Source of the DNA: Cryptomeria japonica
Lineage: Eukaryota; Streptophyta; Pinopsida; Cupressales; Cupressaceae
Assembly (NCBI RefSeq): GCF_030272615.1
Contig: NC_081410.1
Span: forward strand, 570,171,152 to 570,235,151
Direction of reading: 5' to 3'
Length of the DNA stretch: 64,000 bases
A program made the position numbers and the translations under genes. The notes below the pieces were generated by a model. The model saw nothing but the letters and a program-made list of their open reading frames with translations. It was not told where the DNA came from and searched no databases. Of this stretch, positions 24,234 through 37,090 are shown one piece after another (the first letter of the stretch is position 1; every line of letters starts with the position of its first letter).

Positions 24234-25295
24234 ATGCATATTAAAGAAGATGGTTGTAGAGAATATTCCATTTCGAGTACATCAGATGGAAAACAATCAT
24301 CATTTTCTCCCAGGTCTTTTGGGAAGCCTCGAAACACAATAGTGAAGCAAGATAAAGGAAAAGAAATAGTAAAGTATTTATATTCTTTCTCGGTCATTAG
24401 ATGGAGAGACCTACAAGAAGAATCTCTAAACGAAAATATCAATCACTGGATATACAAAGAAGAAGATGATATGATAGTACCCAGGATACCTCTACATGAA
24501 TATGGAAATGACTTCAAGATGTTACAAAAACATGGATATGATGGCACCACAGGATTAGGACTACAAAAGAAAGGAATATTAGAACTTGTTTTACCACATG
24601 ACAACCAAAATAATCAAGGCTTGGGATATAAATATGTTCCACAAATAATAGAAGATAGACAATGTACATTGGATATATTGAACAAGCCAAGGTTACCCTC
24701 AGAATGCATACCTCAGAATCAGTCATCAACAAAGTTGTATTTCTCTAAACCTCAAAAAAGAAAGAGACCACCAACATATCCTATCATGGAACTAGATGGT
24801 GAGGACATGAGGCAACTTCTACAAGAACCTATCATATAGACATCTAATAGTATAGTACCTAAAACATCTGCACAAGAAAACATGGTAACAGATATAGGCT
24901 TAACACCAGTAGATGAGCCAAATCCTTGGTTACTGTCAATACTTTTGCCAAGAGAAACAACATTAGCTCCTCCATTTGAGTCAGATGAAGAAATATTGCA
25001 AAGACTGATATCGGGCTTAAGAAGGGTATCCACAATACAAAGATCCACTCATTTACGACAAACTCAGTTACAAGAACAAGAGAAGACAAGTGACACAGAA
25101 TCAGAAAGTGAAACATACATAGAAAGCATCACAAATTCTCATGACTATGAATTTCCATCTGACAGTGAAGACAACCCACCACCAATTAATGATGAAGAAA
25201 CAACAGATCATAACCGAGTATGGATGATACTAGGATCCTCTAAGACAACAAGAGATACAGACTTTCTCCTTAGGCAACCATGTTTGATTGACTAG
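24234..25295 (+). pseudogene. Linker region with a G-patch-like motif
   Basis: Between protease and RT. The 24234-24839 frame includes LQKHGYDGTTGLGLQKKGI followed about 20 residues later by QGLGYKY. These Gly spacings and aromatics are those of a G-patch, a short RNA-associated motif that some retroviruses place after the protease. The distal frame (24882-25295) is acidic and Ser/Thr/Glu-rich with no recognised domain. The same arrangement recurs in the minus-strand element at 59052-59276. Confidence 0.6.
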
Positions 25296-25526
25296 GGGAA
25301 ATAACGAAAGCCACAATTAGATTGGTTTCAAAATGATGAATCCATAGCTGAATTCTTGGGTGCAAGGGATGGATTCCCTTATAATGATCACAAAGCTAGC
25401 TATGTAGTAGATTTGGATAGAACTGCATATTTTGGAGAAGCAAACTCCTCTCTTACTCATGATAGTGATAATAAAGCTAAACACATAATTGTTGCTCTAC
25501 TTATTGATAAATAATGATCAACATTA

Positions 25527-28190
25527 TTGGTAGAAGAAACTAAGGAAATCAACATCAGCGATGCTGAGAAAGTTTGTAACATTCACCTAGCAAAATCCCT
25601 CGATCCAATGGAAAAACATAAACTTATCAAATCCTTAAAGAAAAGACCCATCAATTTTGCATGGTCTTATGCAGATATGCCTGGATTAGACCTGGAATTG
25701 ATCTTACATCACTTTCAATTGCTTCCAGGGGTAAAGCCATATAAACAAAAGCTGAGGAAGATACACCCTCGCATAGCCTTTGTAGTCAAAATTGAGTTAC
25801 AAAAATTGTTAGATGTGGGTTTCATTAGGCCTATAGATTATGCTGAATGGATTTCAAATCTAGTCCCGATATCCAAGCATACTAGAGATATGAGGATCTG
25901 CACCGACTTCAGGGATCTTAACAAGGCTTACTTGAAAGATTAATTTCCACTCCCTAACATAGATATCATAGTAGACTTGATAGCTGGAAATGAAATGCTA
26001 TCAGTTATGGATGGTTTTTCTGGTTACAATCAAATCAAAATTGCACTAGAAGACCAACCTAAAATAGCATTCACTTGTCCATGGGGAATATATTTCTCAA
26101 ATGTGATGCCATTCGGACTTAAAAATGTCGGTGACACTTCTCAAAGGGAAATGACCACTTTGTTTCATGGCATGATACACACAATCATGGATGATTATGT
26201 AGATGACTTGCTAGCAAAATCCAAAACAAGGGATAGTCATTTAAATATATTGGCTAAGATCTTTGATAGACTTGAGCAATACCATGTAAGACTCAATTGG
26301 GTAACATCTGGCAAACTCTTAATCTTCATTGTATCCAATCGCGGAATTGAGATAGATCCAGAGAAAGTGAAATCTAGTTTAGACATGCTATCACTAGCTA
26401 TGCTCAAACAACTCAGAAGTCTACAAGGGAGATTATAGTCCATAAGGTGCATCACTGCCCAATTGGCAGAAAAGTGCCAACCATTTCAACATATTTTAAA
26501 AAAAGGTGTTACAATCAAATGGACACAACAATTCTAAGAGGAATTTGAGACACTAAAATAATATCTCTTGTCCATTCCAATCTTGGTTCCACTTGTACAT
26601 GGGAAACCATTACTCCTATATAGCTGCAACAAGCTCCTCCTTAGGCACTCTCCTAGCACATGATGATGAACCAGGAAAAGAGAGAGCCATCTACTACATT
26701 AGTAGAACACTCATTGGATATGAACTCAACTACGCACAAATAGAAAGAGCATGTCTTGGAGTTGTTTCTGTATCACCAAAACTGAGACATTATATGTTGA
26801 TTCATAAAGTACAACTTGTTGCACAATTTGATCCACTCAAATACCTGATAAATAGAGAAGCACTAACCAAAAGACTTGTAAAGTGGGTCATGATACTCAG
26901 TGAATTCAACATCAAATATGTCAATAGAAAAGCCATTTGATAGATTTCCCAGATGAATCAGTATTTGCACTATCAACACAAACACACTAGAAATTATTCT
27001 ATGATGGTTCACATACGAATTATGGACCACAAGAAGGAATTATGTTCATAACACTTCAAGGAGATTCAATTCCCAAATCATTCAGGATCAGCATCCCTTG
27101 CACCAATAATATTGCTGAATATGAAGCCCTGATGGTAGGACTACACATTGCACTACAATGGCAGATTAAGGACCTACAAGTCTTCAGAGACTCGCAAGTT
27201 ATTATTAATCAAGTCAATGATGAGTATAATACAAAAGATGACAAGCTACAACCATACAAACAATTGGTAGAAGAATACAACCAACAATTCACCAAAATCA
27301 CATTTGAACAGATACCAAGGGTGCAAAACAAGGCAACAAATGTAATGGAAACAATATGATCTCTCTTAGGTATGCCAAACAATGGAACTCACTTTGAAAT
27401 TCAAGTGGAACAACTCTTTGTCCCATCTAATGAAATACCATCCACTTAATATGTATATATAATAATAGGACCTGAATCCCCATGGTATAGAGATATATAT
27501 GTATACCTTCATGATCAATATATACCCCCTGATCTTTCAAGTAATCAAAGGAAGGAACTCAACAGACAATCATCAAAACATTCAATTATTGGTGACACTT
27601 TGTACAGAGAAAGATTAGATTGCACCTTACTTAGATGCCTTGAAGCTAAGGAGGCACAAATTGCCTTAAATGAAGTTCATGAGGGTATATGTGGTGCATA
27701 TTCTTTTGGACCTTCTCTAGCAAAAATGTTGTTGCGAATAGGTTATTATTGGCTTACAACAGAAAATGACACTTACAAGTATGTCCAAAGATGCAAACAA
27801 TGCCAAATACATGGGAACCTCATTCATGCACCTACTCAAGATCTTCAGCCAATAACATCACAATGACCATTTTCACAATGGGGATTAGATTTTGAAGGGA
27901 AAATAAATCCTACCTCCTCCAACAGACATAAGTTTATTCTCACAGCTACAGAATATTTCACAAAATGGGTTGAAGCAATTCCAACGACTTTCACAATAGG
28001 AAAGAAAATAGCTAAATTCATCTTGAATTATATTATATGCAAGTATGGAGTACCCATGTGTATTGTAACTGATAATGGATGACCCTTTAAAAATCAAGAA
28101 GTGAGTGAGCTTTGTGAATAATTTAACATCCAACAACATTTTGCGACACCCTACTATCCCCAAAGAAATGATCAAGCTGAGGCAACAAAG
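25527..28190 (+). pseudogene. Pol copy A: RT, RNase H, second RNase H, integrase (truncated)
   Basis: RT: GVKPYKQKLRKIHP, VGFIRPIDYAEWISN, CTDFRDLNKA, MDGFSGYNQIKI, FGLKN and the catalytic MDDYVDDLL (about 26190). First RNase H at 26593-26940 (AIYYISRTLIGYELNY). Second RNase H at about 27000-27359 (FYDGS...NNIAEYEALMVGL...FRDSQVIINQ). Integrase zinc finger at 27600-27866 (HEG...CKQC), then a core with LDFEG and VTDNG. It breaks off at about 28190, right after the DQAEATK catalytic Glu region. Stops at about 25942 (KD*FPLP), 26939 and 28081 and several frameshifts inactivate it. Confidence 0.85.
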
Positions 28191-28196
28191 AATTAG

Positions 28197-28970
28197 TCTT
28201 AGACTATGATCTAGTCCTGATATCCAAGAAAACATCAATTTCCATTACTTCCAGGGGTAAATCCATATAAACAAAAGCTGAGAAACATGCACCCTTACAT
28301 AGCTTAGTTAGTCAAAATTGAGTTACAAAAATTATTAGATGTGGGTTTCATTAGGCCTATAGACTATGTTGAATGGGTTTAAGATCTAGTCCCAGTATCC
28401 AAGCATACATCACTTTCCATTGCTTCCAGGGGTAAAGCCATATAAAAAAAGCTAAGGAAGATGAACCCTCACATAGCCTTGTTAGTCAAAATTGAGTTAC
28501 ACCCTCACATAGCCTTGTTAGTCAAAATTGAGTTACAAAAATTGTTAGATGTGGGTTTCATTAGGCCTATATACTATGCTGAATGGATTTCAAATCTAGT
28601 CCCGGTATCTAAGCATACATCACTTTCCATTGCTTCCAGGGGTAAAGCCATATAAACAAAAGCTGAGGAAGATGCACCCTCACATAGCCTTGTTAGTCAA
28701 AATTGAGCTACAAAAATTGTTAGATGTGGGTTTCATTAGGCCTATAGACTATGTTGAATGGATTTCAAATCTAGTCCCAGTATCCAAGCATACATCACTT
28801 TCCATTGCTTCCAAGGGTAAAGCCATATAAACAAAAGCTGAGGAAGATGCACCCTCACATAGCCTTGTTATTCAAAATTGAGTTAAAAAAATTGTTAGAT
28901 GTGGGTTTCATTAGGCCTATAGACTATTTTGAATGGATTTCAAATCTAGTCCCAGTATCCAAGCATACTA
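28197..28970 (+). repeat. Tandem array of a 175-bp RT fragment
   Basis: The unit runs from cactttccattgcttccagg through ...gtatccaagcatacat and encodes the RT segment from LPGVKPYKQ to VSKHT. Unit starts are at 28236 (diverged), 28411, 28621 and 28796. Spacing is 175, 210 and 175; the longer one contains a 35-base internal duplication near 28465-28535. Since 175 is not a multiple of three, each unit is in a different frame, so the array is not a continuous protein. The last unit runs on into full-length pol copy B. Confidence 0.9.
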
Positions 28971-31870
28971 GAGGTATCAGGATCTGCACTGACTTCAGGG
29001 ATCTTAACAAGGCTTGCCCAAAAGATGAATTTCCACTCCCTAACATAGACATCATAGTAGACTTGACAACTAGAAATCAAATGCTATCACTCATGGATGG
29101 TTTTTCTACTTATAATCAAATCAAAATTGCACCAGAAGACCAACCTAAAATAGAATTCACTTGTCCATGGAGAACATATTGCTGGAATGTGATGCCATTC
29201 GGCCTTAAAAATGCAGGTGCCACTTATCAAAGGGAAATGACCACCTTGTTTCATTATATGATACACACAATCATGGATGATTATGTAGATGACTTGCTAG
29301 CCAAATCCAAAACAAGGGATAGTCATTTAAATATATTGGCTAAGATCTTTGATAGACTTGAGAAATACAATGTAAGACTCAATCAAAAAAATGCGTCTTT
29401 GGGGTAACATCTGACAAAATCTTAAGCTTGATTGTATCCAATCACAGATGGAGATAGATCCAGAGAAAGTGAAAGCTATTTTAGACATGTCATCACCAGC
29501 TATGCTCAAACAACTCAGAAGTCTACAAGGGAGATTACAGTCCATAAGTCGCTTCATTGCCCAATTGGCAGAAAACTGCCAACCATTTCAACATATTTTA
29601 AAGAAAGGTGTTACATTCAAATGGACACAACAATTCCAAGAAGCATTTGAGACACTAAAAGAATATCTCTTGTCCACTTCGATCTTGATTCCACCTGTAC
29701 ATGGGAAACCATTACTCCTATATAGTTGCAACAAACTCCTCCTTAGGCTCTCTCCTAACACATCATGATGAACAAGGAAAAGAGAGAGCCATCTACTACA
29801 TCAGTAGAACACTGATTGGATATGAACTCAACTACACACAAATAGAAAGAGCATGTCTTGCAGTAGTTTCTGCATTACAAAAACTGAGACATTATATGTT
29901 GATTCATAAAGTATAGCATGTTGAATAATTTGATCCACTCAAATACCTTATGAATAGAGCATCACTCACTAGAAGACTTGAAAAGTGGGTCATGATACTC
30001 AGTGAATTCAACATCAAATATGTCAATAGAAAAGTCATAAAAGGACAAATCATAGCAGACTAGCTTGTAGAAGCACCTTTAGAAGATGATCATCCAATGG
30101 TGATAGATTTCCTAGATGAGTAAATTATTCTATGATGGTTCACATACAAATCATGGAGCAGGAGAAAGAATTTTGTTCATAACACCGCAATGAGATTCAA
30201 TTCCCAAATCAATCAGGATTGGCTTCCCTTGCACCAATAATATTGTTGAATATGAAGCCCTAATGATAGGACTACACACTGCACTACAATGGAAGATTGA
30301 GGACCTAGAAGTCTTTGGAGACTCAAAACTTATTATTAATCAATTCAACAATGATTATAATACAAAATATGACAAGCTACAACCATACAAACAATTGGTA
30401 GAATAATACAACCAACACTTTACCAAAATCACATTTGAACAGATACCAAGGGTGCAAAAAAGGGCAACAAATGTAATGGCAACAATAGGATCTTGCTTAG
30501 ATATGCCAAAAAATGGAACTCACTTTGAATTTCAAGTGGAACAACTCTTTGTCCCATCTTATGAAATACCATCCACTGAATATGTATGTATAATAATAGG
30601 ACCTGAATCCCCATGGTATAGAGATATATATGCATACCTTCATGATCAATATATACCCCCTGATCTTTCACGTAATCAAAGGAAGGAACTCAACAAACAA
30701 TTGTCAAAACATTCAATTATTGGTGATTCTTTGTACAGAAAAAGCTTAGATTGCACCTTACTCAGATGCCTTGATGCTAAGGAGGCACAAATTACCTTAA
30801 ATGAAGTTCATGATGGTATATGTGGTGAATATTCTTTTGGACCTTCTCTAGCAAAAATATTGTTGCAAACAGGTTATTATTGGCCTACAATGGAAAATGA
30901 CACTTACAAGTATGTCCAAAAATGCAAGCAATGCTGAGTACATGGGAACCTCATTCATGCACCTGCTCAAGATCTTCAGCCAATAACATCACCATGACCA
31001 TTTTCACAATGGGAATTAGATCTTGTAGGGAAAATAAATCCTACCTCCTCCAATGGAGATAAGTTTATTCTCACAGCTACAGAAAATTTAACAAAATGGG
31101 TTGAAGCAATTCTGACAACTTTCACAACAGGAAAGCAAATAGCTAAATTCATCTTGAATTATATTATTTGCAGGTATGGAGTACCCATGTGCATTGTAAG
31201 TAATAATGGACAACCCTTCAAAAATTAAGAAGTTTGTGAGATTTGTGAACAATTTAACATCCTACAACATTTTGCGACATGATACTATCCCCAAAGAAAT
31301 GATCAAGCCGAGGCAACAAAGAAAACTATTTTTAAAATTTTAAATAAAGTTGTCAACGAAAATGGATGAGATTGGTATGTCCAACTAAATCTAGCTCTTT
31401 GGGCTTATAAAACTAGTGTCCGCACAAAAACTGGTACAACACCATTCTCTTTGGTTTATGGTGCATAATCCATTTTACCTATCGAAGTAGAATTGCCATC
31501 CCTAAGAGTCTCTCTAAAAAACACTATCTCTAAAGAAAACTATAGAGTAGCAAGTTTGCAAGAGTTAGAATTCCTAGATGAAAAATGACAAAGCGCTCTA
31601 AATTATTTACAAGGATACCAAAATAGAATGATAAGAAGCTACAACAAATGATTCAACCCACGTTGCTTCGAAATAAGATATATCATTCTTAAAGAAAATC
31701 AAAGGAACCTCGTTGAACGTGAAAAACAAGGAAAATTCAAACCTAATAGGTTAGCTCCTTTTGTCATAATGAAAGTAATTGGAAATGATGCTTATCATTT
31801 GCAAACAATGGAGGGAGATTCACTCCTTGATCCCATCAACAACATGCACCTAAAAAGATATTACATCTAA
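28796..31870 (+). pseudogene. Pol copy B: RT through complete integrase
   Basis: It repeats the content of copy A with scattered differences and continues further. RT has MDDYVDDLL near 29275 and keeps the ACPKDEFPLP segment that copy A has lost to a stop. RNase H lies at 29701-29916, the second RNase H at about 30120-30480, and the integrase zinc finger at about 30800-30935. The integrase core and C-terminal part continue to a final stop at 31868-31870 (motifs LALWAYKTSVRT, TTPFSLVYG, GKFKPNRLAPFV, LKRYYI). Frameshifts and stops (for example 29407, 29917, 30935) inactivate it. Confidence 0.85.
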
Positions 31871-32934
31871 AGGTGGGTTAATTTCATTTTTCTATACTGC
31901 ATTTGCATATTTATTTACTGTATTGCATTATTCCTTTCTCATATAGTTGCATCAATAAAACATGATGTTGTCTAAATCATTCACTTATCTACACTAAAAG
32001 GAACGAAGGTTGACTCATTTCCTATATACTTGTTCATGAAGTCCTTAGGAGGTATTTAGTCATTCATCTTCAATGTCACATTGGGATCAAGCTTTATCCT
32101 TGGCTGAGTAGAGGTTTCCTTACCAAGTCTTGTTACCCAAAATATATCAATTTCTATATCTCACACATTAATCAAAAGCTCTAAGTCATTATAGATACCT
32201 AGTTGATCAAGTGGCTAGTGAAAAATCCAATATTCCACTTCAATGTCATTGTAATTGTTATACCCAAGCAAGTTTCATTACTTACAAGTCAGGGCAAGAA
32301 AATAAAAGAAAGAAGTGTCAATATCCATCTCAAGGAACATACACAATGATATATAAACTAGAATATCATGTGCGATAAGAGCTTGACTAAGAGAACATGC
32401 AAATAACTCCATCAGGGCTATGGACCCCTACTGACAATGCAGCAATATTTGAGAGATTATAGTGCATAACCTCGTCAGAGCCCTAAAGGCTTGCTGCCAA
32501 CGAGGCTCTATCCAGGTTGCTTTTGAAGTCAGGATAATTGACGCAGCTAGTCACATAGGATTCTAAGGGTTTTTCATGGTTACAAGAGTTACAATAAAAT
32601 CAATTGCACACACATGGGAAAAAGAAGATCAACATTTCAAGAATTGATGGAGAAGTTTTCCGTGCGTCCATTCATAAATCTTGGTTACATAGTGTGTTAG
32701 GTTGGATGGTTGAAGTCTTTTTGAGAATGGATTAAACTCTTATCTCTGAAATGTTTCTCACCTTTAATCCAATTAACGCATGTAAAAGTGAAGGAAACAC
32801 ACAATCATCATTGTTCAAACAGGAACTGCATTCTAGTCATACATCCTGCATAACTCATATTGAAAATTCATTGTCTCCACATACATGTTGCATATCATTA
32901 TCATAGGTCTGCACTTGGGGGCATAACTAAAAAA
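31871..32934 (+). other. 3' UTR of the Tat-type element
   Basis: About 1 kb with no coding frame after the integrase stop. A purine-rich acttgggggca at about 32915-32925 resembles a polypurine tract, but an LTR does not follow directly; a tandem repeat block does. Confidence 0.4.
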
Positions 32935-33690
32935 AAATCAAAACAACATTCAGATAATGTCTAGAAAAAATCCTAAATATGAGATAATGTCCTAAAAAAA
33001 TCCTAAAAATCAAATAAGGTTCTGAAAAAAAAAATATTCAAAAAAAGTCCTAAAAAAAAAATTTCAGATAATGTCCTCAAACAATCCTAAAAAATTAGAT
33101 AATGTCTTGAAAAAATCCTAAAAATCAGATAAGGTCCTGAAAAAATTTAAAAAAAACATTCAGAAAAAGTCCTAAAAAAATTTAAAAAAACATTCAGATA
33201 ATGTCCTGAAAAAATCCTCAAAATTAGATAATGTCCTAAAAAAATCCTAAAAAATCAAATAAGGTCCCGAAAAAAATAAAACAAAAAAAATATTTAGGAA
33301 GAAGTCTTGAAAAAATCCTAAAAATCAGATAAGGTCTTGAAAAAATCCTAAAAATCAGATAATGTCATGAAAAAACCCTAAAAAATCATATAAAGTCCTA
33401 AAAAACCATATAGAGTCTTGAGAAAATACCAAAAACATCGAAAAATTCAAAATCAAACAAAAACATCGAAAATTTCAAAAGCAAACAAAAACATAAAAAA
33501 AATTCAAAATCAAACAAAAACATCAAAAAATTAAAAATCAAACAAAAACATCGAAAAATTCAAAATAAAATAAATACATTCAGATAAAATCCTAAAAAAA
33601 TTAAAAACATTCAGAAAAAGTCTTGAAAAAAAATCCAAAGCATTCAGATAAAAGTCCTGAAAAAATCAATCCAAAAACATTATGATATCA
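32935..33690 (+). repeat. A-rich ~30-bp tandem repeats in the 3' UTR
   Basis: Degenerate tandem units of about 30 bases of the form agata(a/t)gtcctgaaaaaatcc, followed by taaaaatc. A second subtype (aaaaacatcgaaaaattc, about 28 bases) occupies 33425-33560. Such arrays are typical of Tat-lineage 3' untranslated regions. Confidence 0.8.
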
Positions 33691-34894
33691 ATACTAAAAA
33701 TATAAATTAAAAAACTAGCAATAAATTGTCTCACAAGAATCCAACACCTCACCAGATATCCAACAAACACTTCACACGAAGTTAAACAAAGGATACAACT
33801 ATCTTGTAAAAATGTCTGCAATCAAGCTGATCAACTGTCTAATCTATTGAATTACTATCAAACTATCAATGTGATCAACATCTTGTCTTAAATAGAATTG
33901 GTACACTTGAAACCAGATAGATTGGTCTTATACGGAGTCTAAAACTTCTGAAACCAGACATTATCAAAATCACATCAAACATATCAAAGCAAAGGCATAG
34001 TCAATCTAACTCCTAAGTTTTGTCTATTTTTGGTTGACTCTTTTTATCAAATTTTTGAAGATCACTGTTTTTAGCTACTCAAGGATGTCCAAAACTGACT
34101 AGAGGAGCCATGATGGGCATGATCCATTTCTTTATTTGTTGTTTGTGTTTTGAACCAATGAAGTTCTGGGGCAATTTCTCTAGTGGGTGTTTGTGATAGG
34201 AGCATGCAACTTGTCAATACATTACATACCTTGACCCCTAGTGTAATTCACAGAATGGAGGGCTCATTCCTTATTTGTTACGTGTTTATTTCTTTGTAAT
34301 GAGATATTTATACATCTTGGTTCCTCGTACCCTAGTGTAATAAGCTCCATTGTTATACAATAAGGCTCAATGATGATAATGTATTGCACTACGAATAAAG
34401 AAAGGAAGACTTTCTCATCAAAATTTCTATCAAATCATCTATTATCATATCTAAATCTGGAATAAACAAAGGTTGATTAAATTGATTGATCATTTTATAT
34501 CTATTCTACGTCTAACAACTAACAATTATTCCAAATTCAAAGTCTTCAACACATATTTTAACACAAAAATAAACATCATCACATTACATTTTCATTATCA
34601 TTCCATAATAATAGTCCATTGCATTATAATAAGAAATTTATCAACCATTATGCATCGCAACATAAAGCTACATCAAATCATTGCATGATACCACAATCAC
34701 ATTGCATTCATCGTCACAATAGAATAAAACATAATAAAGAAACATTATACCATGAAGCCCGTCATCAAATAGCTCATCAATAATGCATATCATATATCAT
34801 ATAGAAATGTGTCAAAATACATCGTATCTACAACATCAACATCAATATCCAATCTCTCAACCTATGCTCAATCTATCCATAGGTGCATCTCACC
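33691..34894. other. Non-genic stretch between the Tat element and the split gene
   Basis: No supported gene. Two blocks near 34230-34350 share taccctagtgtaat-type words. The 34473-34688 frame is low-complexity, AT-rich and rejected. It may hold the unresolved right end of the Tat-type element and the 3' end of the minus-strand gene. Confidence 0.35.
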
Positions 34895-35293
34895 TAGCTC
34901 GAGCCTATCCCAACAGTGCTCTAGGCAGAACCATCACTCCTCCACTACTAGTCTATCAAGAAGTAGATCGACTTGATCTTCTCTCCATAAAAGCACTAAA
35001 GCTAGGCTCCCTCTAACCTTCACAAATAGCTCTCTCATAGGCCTGCCGATAATAAATAGCCTCCTGTGCAGCAACAAAATATCTATTTGCCTAGTTAGGT
35101 GCCTCTATCACCAGCCCAAATAACTGATCATAGGAATCCATGGTGATCTGATCTCTCCTGACTACCTCATCCCTCTCTGTAGTCAATTCCTCCATTGTCT
35201 GCTTGTACTAATCTCTATCCTCCATCTGTCGTTGTTGCAAAGTAGTGACCAAGTCCTCTAAATGCCGAACTCGCTCTCTCAATCCCTCCTCAT
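34895..35293 (-). pseudogene. C-terminal part of a split PMD-like gene
   Basis: Read on the minus strand directly after the Copia insertion. One frame gives a coiled-coil-like segment (LRERVRHLEDLVTTLQQRQ, then TMEELTTERDEVVRRDQIT), then YFVAAQEAIYYRQAYERAI, with several stops. It joins in sense with the part at 42838-43860. The stops show the gene was already decayed or has decayed since. Confidence 0.5.
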
Positions 35294-35298
35294 CTCCT

Positions 35299-36753
35299 TG
35301 TTATTTAAGATGAGGAGAGGGGGGGGTGTGAATCATAAAAACTCACAATACAATATATTTATCAGATTCAACCTCGGTAGCCTCTACTGATATGCAACTA
35401 TGACTGTAAATCATTCAAACTTATAGATAGAAATGCTTAAGACATCATAACACATTTAACACCAAATTTAATGTAGAAACCCAAATAGGGAAAAACCACT
35501 ATGGGATTTCGGACCCAGTAAGAAATATACCCTTCTAGAGTATGCTTGGCTAAAAGCTAATCCAGTTACAGATTACAAACGCATTGCTAGATGTGACCCG
35601 ATTAAGGGATTTCCCTCAGACTTGTTACATTCTTGCATTTTGTTAAAAGTGACCTTGTCAAAGGATTTCAAACACTCATGCAGAATGTTACCTTGCTAGA
35701 GGGTTTACAAATAAGACTGTTAAGTCCACTTGGTTAAGAGATTTCTTATTACTAACAAAATAAACAACAGTAATAAAATATATGCAACTTCACATCTGAA
35801 ATGCTAAAGAAGATTCTATTTGCTCAAAACAATCTTGTCATACGACTTATCTTGTCCCTTGTTGGGCTTGCTGGGCTTCTCAATCTGTTCTTCAATCAGA
35901 TCTTCAATCTTCTATGCTTCGTAAACATTACTGTAGCATCATTGTGCATACATTTTCCTACATCCATTGTTCATCAACAATTACTTATTTATAAACAATT
36001 CCTAACCGCTTAATCTCCTTGATCACATTTCCCATGATCAATCTTAGCCATCAGATCTTCAAACTTGACTAGGTTCATTGTATCCTTCGATCTGAGAACA
36101 TTTTAGCTCGCCTTGGAACTTGTGCTAGGTTAATGCGGTTCAATCTGTGTTGTAGATCTTCCTCTTGATTTTCCATGTGGTCGATCCTCAACAAACTTCT
36201 TGCACGACATTCCAATCAACCATACATTTCTAGCTCATCAGCATCCTTCATTAAATAATGTTTTTAATCATCCAATGCAATTTGTTAAAACTCAGTTGTT
36301 ACTTAGTAAATACTGAACTTCACTCAGTATACATTCTGCCTTCTTTAACCGATAGCGATAACCTTAGGGTTTACCAACTAGGTTCTTTGCTCAGTGACAT
36401 AGTATAGTATTAAACTTATAATCAACAACATATGTAGGATATCAAAACAATCATTACAACATGATCTCATCATTTTCTAACTCAGTAATATTTTCCCATT
36501 GAATAACTTATTATTCCCCTTCATTATAACATTCTTTCTGTGTCACTTACCGACCTCTTAATACTCATCAAAACATACTTCTCAAGATATGGCAACATCA
36601 TACTGAATCAGAAAATCAATTTCTTGACATCAATGACAAAATAATATTATTAGGACAGTAATCATCCTTCTTTAGTTATATCAATAATATCCAACAACCT
36701 TCTCAATATCCTTATAGAAATGCCAACAATCTCCCTTTGTGAGAATGCTAGCA
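35299..36753 (-). repeat. 3' LTR of the Copia element
   Basis: On the plus strand it starts TGTTATTTAAG and ends GAATGCTAGCA. It is nearly identical to 41340-42832 over long stretches (for example 35360-35760). Confidence 0.92.
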
Positions 36754-36767
36754 ATCTCCCCCTTTGG
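36754..36767 (-). other. Polypurine tract of the Copia element
   Basis: Minus strand caaagggggagat directly before the 3' LTR. A second copy of the surrounding module (ggcattgttgtcaaagggg, minus strand) lies near 36880-36900. Confidence 0.75.
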
Positions 36768-37090
36768 CATTGATGGCAAAACCAACTTTAATTGGCATTA
36801 CCAGCTTGATTTATTTCAATTGATTCGGATTCAGATTGTTGTAAAAACTTCTTCTTCCCCCAGTCATTTAGTCTTCTCCCCCTTTGACAACAATGCCAAA
36901 AAGAAAAACTAATTCATGATTTCTTCCTTTGTGAAGTAATTTCCTTGCAGTTTCATTCTCGGTCAGAGCAGCTTTGTCTTCAATTACTTTTCTTGTACAA
37001 CTTTAGGCGACCTCCTAAAGTGTAAGGCAACATCAACTCATAAATAGTTATCCTGTTTAGTCATAGAATTCATGCTTTCACTGAACTCTG

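Larger units (their letters stand above)
17241..33700 (+). mobile_element. Decayed Ty3/Gypsy element, Tat lineage, with duplicated pol
   Basis: In order: 5' LTR (17241-18370), long leader, gag with a zinc knuckle, aspartic protease, a G-patch-like motif, reverse transcriptase, a first RNase H, a second RNase H, integrase, and a 3' UTR with a tandem repeat block. Two RNase H domains plus a long leader and repeat-rich 3' UTR are features of the Tat lineage. The RT-to-integrase block occurs twice (about 25527-28190 and 28796-31870) with a tandem array of RT fragments between. Many stops and frameshifts make it inactive. A matching 3' LTR was not found before 35.3 kb, so the right boundary is approximate. 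Confidence 0.75.

Noticed and set aside
28461-28830. Short repeated RT-like ORFs as separate genes
   Set aside because: They are units of a 175-bp tandem array in shifting frames, not genes.
32935-33690. Regularly spaced ~30-bp repeats as a CRISPR-like array
   Set aside because: Units are directly adjacent with no unique spacers, are A-rich and degenerate, and lie in a plant retrotransposon 3' UTR.
34473-34688. 71-codon Ile/His-rich open frame
   Set aside because: Low-complexity AT-rich translation without family features.
33691-35293. 3' LTR of the plus-strand Tat element
   Set aside because: No stretch here matches 17241-18370 and no TGTAGACACC start follows a polypurine tract, so the LTR could not be placed.
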